DNA of 64,000 bases from positions 186,001-250,000 of the forward strand of contig NZ_CANMRY010000006.1 in the NCBI RefSeq assembly GCF_947500405.1. The letters run 5' to 3'. The notes below the pieces were generated by a model. The model saw only the letters and a program-made list of their open reading frames with translations. It made no database searches and had not been told where the DNA came from. Position 1 is the stretch's first letter; each line of letters starts with the position of its first letter. A program made the translations under genes and the position numbers. Source of the stretch: an uncultured Maribacter sp. Its GTDB lineage: Bacteria; Bacteroidota; Bacteroidia; Flavobacteriales; Flavobacteriaceae. This document shows, piece by piece, positions 33,301-41,175 of this stretch.

Positions 33301-35890
33301 CAAATTTATGCTTAACATCGGTTAAAAGCATTCCTCTTCTTTTATCTCCTTTAGGAGCATTTAATCCAACATACGTACTATAAGGAGAGTATTGCTTTGT
33401 AAAAACATCCGTACTAAAATCGCCTCCATTTTCATATACTTTAGTAATAAATGCTACATTTAGCATTCCTGGAGCTTTTGCTGTTACTTGCGGATTTACA
33501 TTGAATTTTGCTTTTCCTTCTGCATTAATCTTACCATTAAAAACTACTTGCTCTTCACTAGAAAAACTACGTGAAGGATCATCAAAAACATACCCAGGAA
33601 AAGTCTTAAAAGTTGTTTTCTTTGCATTAAATTTTCCTGTTATATCTGCCTTTAAGTTTTTAGCTATAGCACCATGTAGCCATTTTACTTCTATCTCTCC
33701 ATCTACTGGAGATTTACTAGACAATACCTCTTTATCAAAAGCGGTTTTTATTTTTAAACGGTTTGGCTTTATGGTTTCAATTTTTAGAGTCTTTGTAAAA
33801 GATGCTCCTCCAACAGATACTTTAATTAACCAATTTCCTGTTACAGCATTCTCATCGGTCTTTAAACTAAAATTGTAAAAATTATTTACACCATTAGTTG
33901 TAACCTCTCTATGTACTATACTATTATAAGGGTCTAAAAGTTCTAGTTTTACAGGATGATTTTCTGGTAACTTATTAGCATTATCATTTAGCATAAAAGA
34001 AAGATAAATTTTGTCTCCAGGGCGCCAAACTCCTCTTTCTGCAAAAATGAATCCTTTTATTCCTTTTTGTAATTGAACACCAGAAACATTAAACTTACTT
34101 ACAGAAAGTGCATTACCATCATTAAGTTTTATATAATTTTTTTGACCATTACTTTCTACAATTGCAAAAAAGGCTAGTTTATCTGAATCTAAAAATGAGA
34201 TTCCTTTTTCATCTGTAGTAACTTTTCCTACTTCTTGTTGCTGATAATTATAGAAAGTAACTTTTGCTCCAGCAATAGGTTTTGTAGTTACAATATCATT
34301 TACAGCAATAAAATAACTTTTATTAAGGCCTTTTTTTACTGTAACCCCTATATCTGTAGCCAAAACATTTATGCCAATTTTTTTATTATAATAATAGGAT
34401 GTGTTACATGGGTTTTCTCTCTCAGACCAATTATAATCGTAGTAATAGTCATTATAATAATTTTCAACCCCATCCCAAGAACTATTCTCTTGTTCTTCAT
34501 CAAAACTATTTGTTGGGTCTTCGTCCTTAAAATTTGTAGAACCACAGGTATATAGACTATACGCTCCTTTATATGTAAATTCTACTCTATAAATTGCGCC
34601 TACTTCTGGAGTAATAATGGACTTTAAATCTAAAGCATGTGCTGTCCATTTTCCAGTATTATTAGATAATTTACCAACTAAATCAATCTTTTTAGTAATA
34701 ATTGGCCTTGCTACGCTTCTTAAATTACCTTGTCCGTTTATAGTATTGTTTTGTAAAAATTGTAGTATGTTATTTTCGTAGATTTTAAGAACTGTAACAT
34801 CTACAGCTTTTAAATTTACAGCCTCAAAATTAATCTTAAGATTATTAGATGAAGGTAAAATAGTACCGTTAGAAAGCAATCTAATTTGTGGTTTTATTTC
34901 TTCAAAAGCCACACGTTCTTTAAACTTAGATTTTAGTTTATAGCCATCTGCACTTTCAATTCCATCAAAAATTTCTAGGAATGCAGTTCCAGTCATTTCT
35001 TTAGATGGGTATATTTTTAACACATTACCATCTACAGAATACTTTGGTTTATCATCGCCTTCTAAAACTACTAAACCTTTAAAGTTTTGGCTTTTTTTAA
35101 TTGGATCCGAAAAATTTAATACTATTATTTGATTCTCTGAAGAATCTAAAGTAACATCCAGAATAGTAAAATTATTTTTTCCTGCAATAGAAATTTTATT
35201 TTCACCCTCACTTTCTATGTCTAAGGCTTTTCCTGTCCATGTAACTAAAAGTTCGCTATCTTCCTTAAAACGCTGAATACTATCTATTGTAAAAGAAAAC
35301 TGAGTTCCTTCTTTTAAACCATCCTCAAACTTTGGCGTTATTTTTTTTCCTTTATGTGTTATACTTACTAAGGTTTTAGCATTTTCTAAAGAAAGAACAT
35401 CAGAACTTCTTAATTGCCCATTTATATATTGGTACTCTTTAGAGTATGATTGTATTGCATTTGTATAAATATTAAACTGCTGTTTTACTGTTTTTACTCC
35501 AAAAGACATTTCTTTTACCTCCTCTGGAGAATTAGGTAAAATAGTTTTTAGATTTAGCGTAAAAGCATAGTCTGTATCTTGTTTAAATGCTTTCTCTGGA
35601 ACAAAAGCAATTGTCTTTTCATCTAAGGCTATTACTTTACCTGCTACTTTAGGAGAAACTTTAAATAAACTTTTATCTAACTCTAACCCGTTCTCCCAAC
35701 CTTCTATTGCTGTATTAAAGACAACTCTAACATCAGATTTAACAGAAATTATTCCATGACTTACTTCAGAAATGTAATCTTGATACTTACTTAAATCATC
35801 AAAAGTATCCGAGGCATTTTTTTGTTTAGAATTACAACTTATTAAAATAGTTAGAAAGAAGAAAAGATAAAAAATAGACTTACTATTCAT
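30374..35890 (-). CDS. Alpha-2-macroglobulin family lipoprotein
   Basis: I place the start at ATG 35890 (MNSKSIFYLFFFLTILISC), because this opens directly on a lipoprotein signal with Cys at residue 19. An upstream ATG at 35959 adds 23 residues before the signal. The 1838-residue protein carries MG domains, an MG2 segment (about 600-700: GVWRPGDKIYLSFMLND) and the A2M core with the thioester motif CVEQ (Cys1396) in HGCVEQTTSG, followed by an alpha-helical thioester domain (LGGFQLANGGLGYWPGQ). Bacterial A2Ms trap proteases and are thought to protect the envelope together with PBP1C. It is the largest gene in the window. Confidence 0.93.
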   Translation of the reverse strand: MNSKSIFYLFFFLTILISCNSKQKNASDTFDDLSKYQDYISEVSHGIISVKSDVRVVFNTAIEGWENGLELDKSLFKVSPKVAGKVIALDEKTIAFVPEKAFKQDTDYAFTLNLKTILPNSPEEVKEMSFGVKTVKQQFNIYTNAIQSYSKEYQYINGQLRSSDVLSLENAKTLVSITHKGKKITPKFEDGLKEGTQFSFTIDSIQRFKEDSELLVTWTGKALDIESEGENKISIAGKNNFTILDVTLDSSENQIIVLNFSDPIKKSQNFKGLVVLEGDDKPKYSVDGNVLKIYPSKEMTGTAFLEIFDGIESADGYKLKSKFKERVAFEEIKPQIRLLSNGTILPSSNNLKINFEAVNLKAVDVTVLKIYENNILQFLQNNTINGQGNLRSVARPIITKKIDLVGKLSNNTGKWTAHALDLKSIITPEVGAIYRVEFTYKGAYSLYTCGSTNFKDEDPTNSFDEEQENSSWDGVENYYNDYYYDYNWSERENPCNTSYYYNKKIGINVLATDIGVTVKKGLNKSYFIAVNDIVTTKPIAGAKVTFYNYQQQEVGKVTTDEKGISFLDSDKLAFFAIVESNGQKNYIKLNDGNALSVSKFNVSGVQLQKGIKGFIFAERGVWRPGDKIYLSFMLNDNANKLPENHPVKLELLDPYNSIVHREVTTNGVNNFYNFSLKTDENAVTGNWLIKVSVGGASFTKTLKIETIKPNRLKIKTAFDKEVLSSKSPVDGEIEVKWLHGAIAKNLKADITGKFNAKKTTFKTFPGYVFDDPSRSFSSEEQVVFNGKINAEGKAKFNVNPQVTAKAPGMLNVAFITKVYENGGDFSTDVFTKQYSPYSTYVGLNAPKGDKRRGMLLTDVKHKFEVVSVDENGKPKAAKNLKVTIHKVNWRWWWDTSADNLSSYSSSQYREEIFSKTISTSSNGKGSFEFELKYPDWGRYLVRVEDTKGGHATGKAVYVDWPGWAGKSKKNDPSAATMLSFSADKENYNVGENATVSFPSSEGGRALVTVENGSEVLESLWVETTKEETKFILPITELYTPNVFIHITLLQPHASTLNDNPIRLYGLVPIAVENPETKLEPVVAMPDVLRPEEEIKVTVKENKGKAMTYSIAIVDEGLLDLTRFKTPNPWNTFYAKEALGVKTWDVYDDVIGAFGGKVNQVFTIGGDDELAGAKNKKANRFKPMVVHLGPFELKAGKTKTHKIKIPKYVGSVRTMIVAGDVTKEAYGIAEKTTPVRKPLMILASLPRKITPGEKVTLPVTVFAMEKKIKNVTLKIKQDKAFTVKGGTSQSLSFTAPEEKMAYFTLNISDYKGIGKVVVEASGNGEKASFEIPIDVVNPNPITSNTEAIILEANAEKTISIESFGINGSNSVDVEFSTLPAMNFNGRMQQLIRYPHGCVEQTTSGAFPQLFLTSIFDITSNKKKRIQQNVESAIKRLGGFQLANGGLGYWPGQKQANDWGTTYAGHFLLEAEKRGYVLPIGFKSSWVNYQKQIAKQWRSGNTSSSLAQAYRLYTLALSGNADIASMNRLRETKELSNDTYFKLAAAYAQIGQSKVAKDLLLKAKWDFAKRKNYYYTYGSALRNKAMALETVVLVQDKVKAQQLAKEIAGVLAEKRWLSTQETAYSLLSMAKFADMVGGKGISTSISVNGKSDKISTSKTLVNRNFEIKKGANTVTIKNKENNAVYVSLITNGILPVGQEKVITQNLNANVVYKNRNGSTLEITEIQQGTDFVAEVTITNTSTVKLKDMAMSQIFPSGWEIVNTRFTDFGSFVENNVTHTDIRDDRANFYFDMKPKESKTFRVLLNASYLGTYYLPGVQAEAMYNNDYMVRTKGEWVKVVQ

Positions 35891-36191
35891 GGAATTATAT
35901 TTTATGTAAAAGTAACGGAGTTTATAACACATTACATCCCTGTTTTCATTGAAATGCAAAGAAGACTTACAAATGGAAAAACGTTTTTGTTGTCCGAAAA
36001 ATTATACACTTTATCTAAAAAGAAGTATTTCATCGAAAAAATGTAAATTTTAATAGAACCAATACAATAATTCTTTAATATTACAACCGTTAATAGTTTC
36101 CCCTTATTAGCAAAGAGCTTAAGAAAACCCCTTTCTTAATAATATTACCTACTTCTGTTAGAGAACAACCTACTTACAAATAGAACATTAT
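35891..36191. other. Intergenic region between macroglobulin and CAP-domain genes
   Basis: This 301-base gap separates two divergent lipoprotein genes. It must contain both promoters, but I see no full TTG-N-TAnnTTTG match, hairpin or repeat. A frame continuing the macroglobulin upstream to 35959 exists but is unlikely to be translated. Confidence 0.4.
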
Positions 36192-36668
36192 ATGAAAATG
36201 AGTATGCAAAAAGCATTCTTAGTTTTATTTGTATTTGTGGCTTTCTCTTGCACAAAAGAAACCGCCGAGGATACAAACTTTATAGAAGCTGAGAACGTTA
36301 AAGAAATAGAAGACGAATTACTTTCTATTGTTAATGAATATAGAGTAAATCAAGGGCAAACATTACTTAGCTATAGTAGCATAGCATATGAACAGGCTAA
36401 TAAACATAATGATTATATGATTTCTAAAGGAAACATAAGTCATGACAATTTTAGTTCTAGAGCTACCGCTATATCTACAGAGTTAGAAGTAGAATACGTT
36501 GCCGAAAATGTAGCAAAAGATTACAAAACTGCTAATGAAGCTTTTAAAGGATGGCTTGGTAGTTCTAGTCATAAAAAAACTATGGAAGGAGAATTTACAC
36601 ATACTGCGGTGAGTGTAAAAAAAGACATAAATAACAATCTGTTTTATACACAACTCTTCTTTAGATAA
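36192..36668 (+). CDS. CAP-domain (SCP/PR-1) lipoprotein
   Basis: The 158-residue protein has a lipoprotein signal ending AFSC (Cys20) and a short acidic linker. The CAP domain is small: LLSIVNEYRVNQGQTLLSYS, then YEQANKHNDYMISKGNISHDNF with the first cavity His, VAENVA and AFKGWLGSSSHKKTMEGEF with the second His. CAP proteins include nucleases, lipid binders and envelope proteins; the function of bacterial lipidated members is mostly unknown. A second ATG is present two codons in. It is a single gene followed by a terminator. Confidence 0.9.
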   Translation: MKMSMQKAFLVLFVFVAFSCTKETAEDTNFIEAENVKEIEDELLSIVNEYRVNQGQTLLSYSSIAYEQANKHNDYMISKGNISHDNFSSRATAISTELEVEYVAENVAKDYKTANEAFKGWLGSSSHKKTMEGEFTHTAVSVKKDINNNLFYTQLFFR

Positions 36669-36751
36669 AGAAAGTATTTAAATATGGGGCAAGCCTCTGA
36701 GCATTTAAATCTTGATTATAGAGTAAAAACATTTTGTTTTATTAATTTTAT

Positions 36752-36779
36752 AACATCAGCATATTGCTGGTGTTTTTTT
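36752..36779 (+). terminator. Terminator downstream of the CAP-domain gene
   Basis: AACATCAGCA pairs with TGCTGGTGTT with one G-T pair around TAT and is followed by seven T. It lies 84 bases after the CAP gene stop and 25 bases before the next gene start. Confidence 0.85.
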
Positions 36780-36804
36780 ATTTCTAATTTTTAAAAATTA
36801 CAAA

Positions 36805-37344
36805 ATGCCTATACAAGCTCCTTTTAATCTTACTACATGGATATCTGAAAACAGAGAGTTACTAAAACCGCCTGTTGGAAACAAAAACCTATATAAAGAT
36901 GCAGGAGATTATATTGTAATGATAGTTGCTGGTCCAAATGCCCGAAAAGATTACCACTATAATGAAACCGAAGAATTATTTTATCAATTAGAAGGAAATA
37001 TAGAAGTACACTTACAAGAAAATGGTGAAAAGAAAACCATGAAACTTGGGCCTGGAGACATGTATTTACACCCTGCAAAAGTACCACACTCTCCAGTACG
37101 TCATGAAAACTCTATAGGGTTAGTTATTGAGCGTAAAAGAGCAGACTTAGAAGCCGAAGATGGCTTATTATGGTTTTGCGATAATTGCAATCATAAATTA
37201 TATGAAACCTATTTTAAGTTACACAATATTGAGAAAGATTTTCTAAAACATTTTAAACACTTTTACGGCTCTCCAGAGTTACTTACCTGTGATAATTGTG
37301 GAACAAAAATGCCTGTTGATAAACGATTTACTAAAGAAGAATAA
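36805..37344 (+). CDS. 3-hydroxyanthranilate 3,4-dioxygenase
   Basis: The 179-residue cupin opens the ring of 3-hydroxyanthranilate in the kynurenine pathway, towards quinolinate/NAD or further catabolism. Catalytic iron ligands are seen in HYNETEELFYQLEG (His, Glu) and HPAKVPHSPVRH (His). The second, rubredoxin-like iron site of the bacterial type is intact: C125-x-x-C128 and C162-x-x-C165 (both CDNC). It is followed without a gap by a DUF1304 membrane protein gene and then by an ALDH7-type dehydrogenase gene. No other kynurenine gene lies in the window. Confidence 0.95.
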   Translation: MPIQAPFNLTTWISENRELLKPPVGNKNLYKDAGDYIVMIVAGPNARKDYHYNETEELFYQLEGNIEVHLQENGEKKTMKLGPGDMYLHPAKVPHSPVRHENSIGLVIERKRADLEAEDGLLWFCDNCNHKLYETYFKLHNIEKDFLKHFKHFYGSPELLTCDNCGTKMPVDKRFTKEE

Positions 37345-37716
37345 ATGGATATAATTGCAAAAATTTTAATAGGCATAATTGCGTTTTTGCACTTCTACTT
37401 TTTATGGTTAGAAATGTTTGCTTGGACTACTAAAGGAAGAAAAGTTTTTAAAAATTTTCCGCCAGATTTATTTGAACCCACTAAGTCTATGGCTGCAAAT
37501 CAAGGGCTTTATAATGGTTTCTTAGCATCTGGACTTGTATGGACATTCTTAATCTCTAATATACAATGGTCTACTAATATTGCAATCTTCTTTTTAAGTT
37601 GTGTTGCAATTGCTGGTATTTATGGAGCAATATCCGTAAGTAAAAAAATATTCTACATACAAGCACTTCCTGCAATTATCGCAATACTTTTACTAGTAGT
37701 AAAACGGTTTTTATAA
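37345..37716 (+). CDS. DUF1304 membrane protein
   Basis: The 123-residue protein has four hydrophobic helices. The family motif is in IIAFLHFYFLWLEMFAWTT and AANQGLYNGFLASGLVW. DUF1304 proteins are small integral membrane proteins of unknown function. The ATG follows the dioxygenase TAA directly, with no bases between, so translation is coupled. Confidence 0.88.
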   Translation: MDIIAKILIGIIAFLHFYFLWLEMFAWTTKGRKVFKNFPPDLFEPTKSMAANQGLYNGFLASGLVWTFLISNIQWSTNIAIFFLSCVAIAGIYGAISVSKKIFYIQALPAIIAILLLVVKRFL

Positions 37717-37800
37717 CTAAAAAACTAACCGTTAGGATTAATCCGTTTTATTTGTAAATTTGCTAAAAAATTTAACAAATAGTGTTCAAAAAGTTATAAA

Positions 37801-39351
37801 ATGTCAAAAATAGCATCATTCGGAATACAAGAAGCACTTAAACAATTAGGTGTTACTGAAATTAATGAAGGAACATCTACTGGCTCTAATAAATTCTCTA
37901 ATGGGGAAATTATAGAGTCTTACTCTCCTGTTGATGGCAAATTAATTGGTAAAGTAAAAGCCACAACTAAAGAAGATTATAATAAAATGATGCAAACTGC
38001 AATAGTTGCATTTAAAGAATGGAAAACAAAACCTGCTCCACTTAGAGGGGAAATTGTTCGCCAATTTGGAGAAAAGTTAAGAGAAAAAAAAGAAGCTTTA
38101 GGTAAACTTGTTTCCTATGAAATGGGAAAAAGTTATCAAGAAGGTTTGGGTGAGGTTCAAGAAATGATAGACATTTGTGATTTTGCAGTTGGTTTATCTC
38201 GCCAATTACATGGTTTAACTATGCATTCTGAACGTCCAGGACATAGAATGTATGAGCAATACCATCCGCTTGGAGTTGTTGGTATTATTTCGGCTTTTAA
38301 TTTTCCTGTTGCTGTTTGGGCGTGGAACACCGCACTTGCTTGGATTTGCGGAGATGTTTGTGTTTGGAAACCTTCTGAAAAGGCTCCAATTTGTGGTATA
38401 GCATGCCAAAATATTGCTGCTGAAGTTTTTATAGCTAATGGACTTTCTGAAGGAATTTGCAATCTAATAAATGGCGATTATAAAGTAGGTGAAATGCTAA
38501 CTAAAGATTCTAGAATTCCTTTAGTTTCTGCTACAGGTTCTACAAGAATGGGTAAAATTGTAGCACAAGAAGTTGCTGCTCGTTTAGGAAAATCTTTATT
38601 AGAGTTAGGTGGAAATAATGCTATAATTGTTACCCCAGATGCAGATGTTAAAATGACGGTTATTGGTGCCGTTTTTGGTGCCGTAGGTACTGCAGGACAA
38701 CGTTGTACATCTACAAGAAGGTTAATTATACATGAAAGCATGTATGCTACTGTAAAAGACGCTATAGTAAAAGCCTATGGACAATTAAAAATTGGCAACC
38801 CATTAGATGAAACTAACCACGTTGGTCCAGTAATAGATAAAAATGCAGTTAAAATGTATGAAAATGCACTAGAACAAGTAGTTGCAGAAGGTGGTAACAT
38901 ACTAGTAGAAGGCGGTGTACTTTCTGGAGAAGGATACGAGTCTGGCTGTTATGTAAAACCTGCAATTGCAGAAGCGCAACCACATTATAAAATTGTACAA
39001 CACGAGACTTTTGCTCCTGTCTTATATTTATTAAAATATTCTGGAGATGTACACAATGCAATAGCTATTCAAAATGAAGTAGCGCAAGGGTTAAGTTCTG
39101 CTATAATGACTAATAATTTACGTGAAGCAGAAGCCTTCTTATCTGTACAAGGGTCAGATTGCGGTATTGCTAACGTTAATATAGGTACTTCTGGCGCAGA
39201 AATTGGAGGCGCATTTGGTGGTGAAAAAGAAACTGGAGGCGGTAGAGAAAGTGGTTCTGACGCATGGAAAGTATACATGAGACGCCAAACCAATACTATT
39301 AACTATACTACAGAATTACCTTTAGCGCAAGGTATAAAGTTCGATTTATAA
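37801..39351 (+). CDS. ALDH7-type aldehyde dehydrogenase (alpha-aminoadipic semialdehyde type)
   Basis: The 516-residue NAD(P)-dependent enzyme shows QYHPLGVVGIISAFNFPVAV and WKPSEKAP (cofactor site), SATGSTRMGK, the glutamate in LELGGNNAIIV and the catalytic Cys in GTAGQRCTSTRRL. These fit antiquitin/AmaB (ALDH7A1-like) better than other ALDH groups, so the likely reaction is oxidation of 2-aminoadipate 6-semialdehyde in lysine breakdown. It follows the dioxygenase/DUF1304 pair by 84 bases; a role for an aminomuconate semialdehyde is less likely but possible. Confidence 0.9.
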   Translation: MSKIASFGIQEALKQLGVTEINEGTSTGSNKFSNGEIIESYSPVDGKLIGKVKATTKEDYNKMMQTAIVAFKEWKTKPAPLRGEIVRQFGEKLREKKEALGKLVSYEMGKSYQEGLGEVQEMIDICDFAVGLSRQLHGLTMHSERPGHRMYEQYHPLGVVGIISAFNFPVAVWAWNTALAWICGDVCVWKPSEKAPICGIACQNIAAEVFIANGLSEGICNLINGDYKVGEMLTKDSRIPLVSATGSTRMGKIVAQEVAARLGKSLLELGGNNAIIVTPDADVKMTVIGAVFGAVGTAGQRCTSTRRLIIHESMYATVKDAIVKAYGQLKIGNPLDETNHVGPVIDKNAVKMYENALEQVVAEGGNILVEGGVLSGEGYESGCYVKPAIAEAQPHYKIVQHETFAPVLYLLKYSGDVHNAIAIQNEVAQGLSSAIMTNNLREAEAFLSVQGSDCGIANVNIGTSGAEIGGAFGGEKETGGGRESGSDAWKVYMRRQTNTINYTTELPLAQGIKFDL

Positions 39352-39377
39352 ACAAAACATAGTTCTTTTAGTAAAAA

Positions 39378-39412
39378 AATGCCCTACTACAATTCTATGT
39401 AGTAGGGCTTCT
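39378..39412 (+). terminator. Terminator downstream of the ALDH gene
   Basis: GCCCTACTAC (39381-39390) pairs perfectly with GTAGTAGGGC (39399-39408) around an eight-base loop, with an A-run before it and TTCTT after it. It lies 29 bases past the stop. Confidence 0.8.
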
Positions 39413-39572
39413 TACTTGCCATTAAAAAATATAAAAAAAGTATAATTTGTATGTTTATTTAATGTTCTCTAACCGGTAATTAATGTTTACCTCCTTGATT
39501 TTTAGACATTCGTAAGATTTTTTTAAGATTTTTTTAATACATTGTAGACTAAACACTAAATGAATATTAACA

Positions 39573-40478
39573 ATGACAAAAACAACTACGAATCTGCTAG
39601 GGATTATAATTACCATCCTGGCAGGTATTTATTTTTACATTACGTGCTGCAGTGAATGCGGTACGGCTGTAAAAGAGGAACCCGCCAAACAAGCCATAGT
39701 TCCAGCAGAACCAACCGCAACATCCTACCCCTTTGCTTTTAGCGATGGCGATTATGCGTTTAATGAAAATGATAATTACAACTTTAATTTGTCTGGATCA
39801 GAAATTCTTATGCCATTATCTACAAAAGTAGAAGCTGGTATTGCAAGCCTAAAATCCTTTTTAGGAGAAAACGCATCTAAGGTTATAAACATTACTGGCT
39901 ATTATAAAAGTGATGAAACCAACGATTCTGCATTCCCTAATTTAGGACTAGCAAGGGCAAATGCTGTTAAAAACCATTTAGTTGCTAATGGTATTTCTTC
40001 TACTCAAATTAACACCTTTGGTAGTTTAAAGGATGAAATGGTAGATAAAGACAACGTTTATTTAGGCCCTGTTGCTTATGGTTTAGATTCTAAATCTGAA
40101 AATGCAGACGATGAACTAAAAGCGCTTTATGAAAAAATTAAAGCAAATCCATTAGTGCTTCATTTTAATACTGCGCAAGCTTCTATTAACCTTAATGCAG
40201 AGCAAAGACAAAAAGTAGCAGATATTTCTAGATATTTAGATAAAGTAGATGGTGCTTCTGCTAATGTTGTTGGCCATACAGACAATACTGGTAACCGTAA
40301 TACCAATATAGGTCTAGGACAAGAGCGTGCAGACTTTGGAAAAGCCTACCTTATAAAAAATGGTATATCTGGAGATAAAATAAACACTTCTTCTAAAGGG
40401 CCAGATAGTCCTGTTGCAACCAATGCTACCCAAGAAGGTAGAGCAGAAAACAGAAGAACAGTAATTACATTAAACTAA
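39573..40478 (+). CDS. Inner-membrane-anchored OmpA-family protein with two OmpA-like halves
   Basis: The 301-residue protein has one N-terminal membrane segment (LLGIIITILAGIYFYITCC) rather than a barrel. The C-terminal third is a clear OmpA peptidoglycan-binding domain: LHFNTAQASINL, ADISRYLDKV, VVGHTDNTGNRNTNIGLGQERA and AENRRTVITLN. A first, weaker copy lies at about 70-170 (GSEILMPLSTKVEAGI, GLARANAVKNHLVANGI). It precedes by 27 bases a gene for a membrane-anchored helix-hairpin-helix protein and is probably in one operon with it. Confidence 0.9.
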   Translation: MTKTTTNLLGIIITILAGIYFYITCCSECGTAVKEEPAKQAIVPAEPTATSYPFAFSDGDYAFNENDNYNFNLSGSEILMPLSTKVEAGIASLKSFLGENASKVINITGYYKSDETNDSAFPNLGLARANAVKNHLVANGISSTQINTFGSLKDEMVDKDNVYLGPVAYGLDSKSENADDELKALYEKIKANPLVLHFNTAQASINLNAEQRQKVADISRYLDKVDGASANVVGHTDNTGNRNTNIGLGQERADFGKAYLIKNGISGDKINTSSKGPDSPVATNATQEGRAENRRTVITLN

Positions 40479-40505
40479 ATAACAAACAATAAAAAATTAT
40501 AAAAT

Positions 40506-41108
40506 ATGGATTTTGCAAATATGAACATTTGGTGCTGGTTAATTCCTTTATTAGTAGGAGCAATTTGTGCTTACTTAGGCTACCTAATTGGAAAAGGAAA
40601 AACAACTACTATAGATAATAGTGCCGATTTAAAATTATTAGAAAATAAAAATGCAAAACTACAAGCAGATTTAGATGCTTGTATTAGTAAACGCGCTGCA
40701 TTACAAACTGATTTAGACGCTTGTAATGTTAAGTTATCTGCAAAATCTGCTGCTCCAGCTGCTTCAGCAGTTTCTTCTTTTGCTGCTGGTGCTGCAGTTG
40801 CATCTATTCCTTTTGATGGAGATGCTGCAAAAGCTGTGTTTGGAAAGAAAATTAATGAAGACGATTTAAAAATTGTTGAAGGTATTGGGCCAAAAATATC
40901 TAGTATGTTTAATGATGCTGGAATTAAAACTTGGAAAGCCCTTTCTGAAGCTACAGTAGCAGAATGTCAAAAAGTATTAGATGGTGGTGGTGATCGTTAT
41001 AAAATTCATGACCCAGCTTCATGGCCCATGCAAGCAAAAATGGCGTATGAAGGTAAATGGAAAGAACTTGCAAAATGGCAAGATGAACATGACCACGGAA
41101 AATTATAA
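40506..41108 (+). CDS. Membrane-anchored coiled-coil protein with a helix-hairpin-helix domain
   Basis: The 200-residue protein has one N-terminal membrane helix (WCWLIPLLVGAICAYLGYLIG), a coiled coil with two similar turns (KLQADLDACISKRAALQTDLDACNVKL), an Ala-rich linker, and a C-terminal domain (DDLKIVEGIGPKISSMFNDAGI ... TWKALSEATVAECQKVLD). That last part is a helix-hairpin-helix of the kind fused to ribosomal L21 or found in NADH dehydrogenase-like contexts; such domains bind DNA or RNA. The end is a conserved-looking DPASWPMQAKMAYEGKW. Partnership with the OmpA-like gene is inferred from position. Confidence 0.82.
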   Translation: MDFANMNIWCWLIPLLVGAICAYLGYLIGKGKTTTIDNSADLKLLENKNAKLQADLDACISKRAALQTDLDACNVKLSAKSAAPAASAVSSFAAGAAVASIPFDGDAAKAVFGKKINEDDLKIVEGIGPKISSMFNDAGIKTWKALSEATVAECQKVLDGGGDRYKIHDPASWPMQAKMAYEGKWKELAKWQDEHDHGKL

Positions 41109-41124
41109 TTAAATAACCAACAAC

Positions 41125-41161
41125 AAAAAGCCCAATCAAAAAATTTGATTGGGCTTTTTTT
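41125..41161. terminator. Bidirectional terminator between HhH-protein and desaturase genes
   Basis: GCCCAATCAAA (41130-41140) pairs perfectly with TTTGATTGGGC (41144-41154), flanked by an A-run and seven T. It serves the plus-strand OmpA/HhH operon and the minus-strand desaturase gene. A degenerate copy of the 17-base repeated motif (AAATAACCAAC, 41111-41121) lies just before it. Confidence 0.9.
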
Positions 41162-41175
41162 ATTTTAGAAAATCT

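Noticed and set aside
36681..36715. Less AT-rich patch (GGGGCAAGCCTCTGAGCATT) after the CAP-domain gene
   Set aside because: Its composition stands out, but it has no inverted repeat, second copy or frame in this window, so nothing can be claimed.
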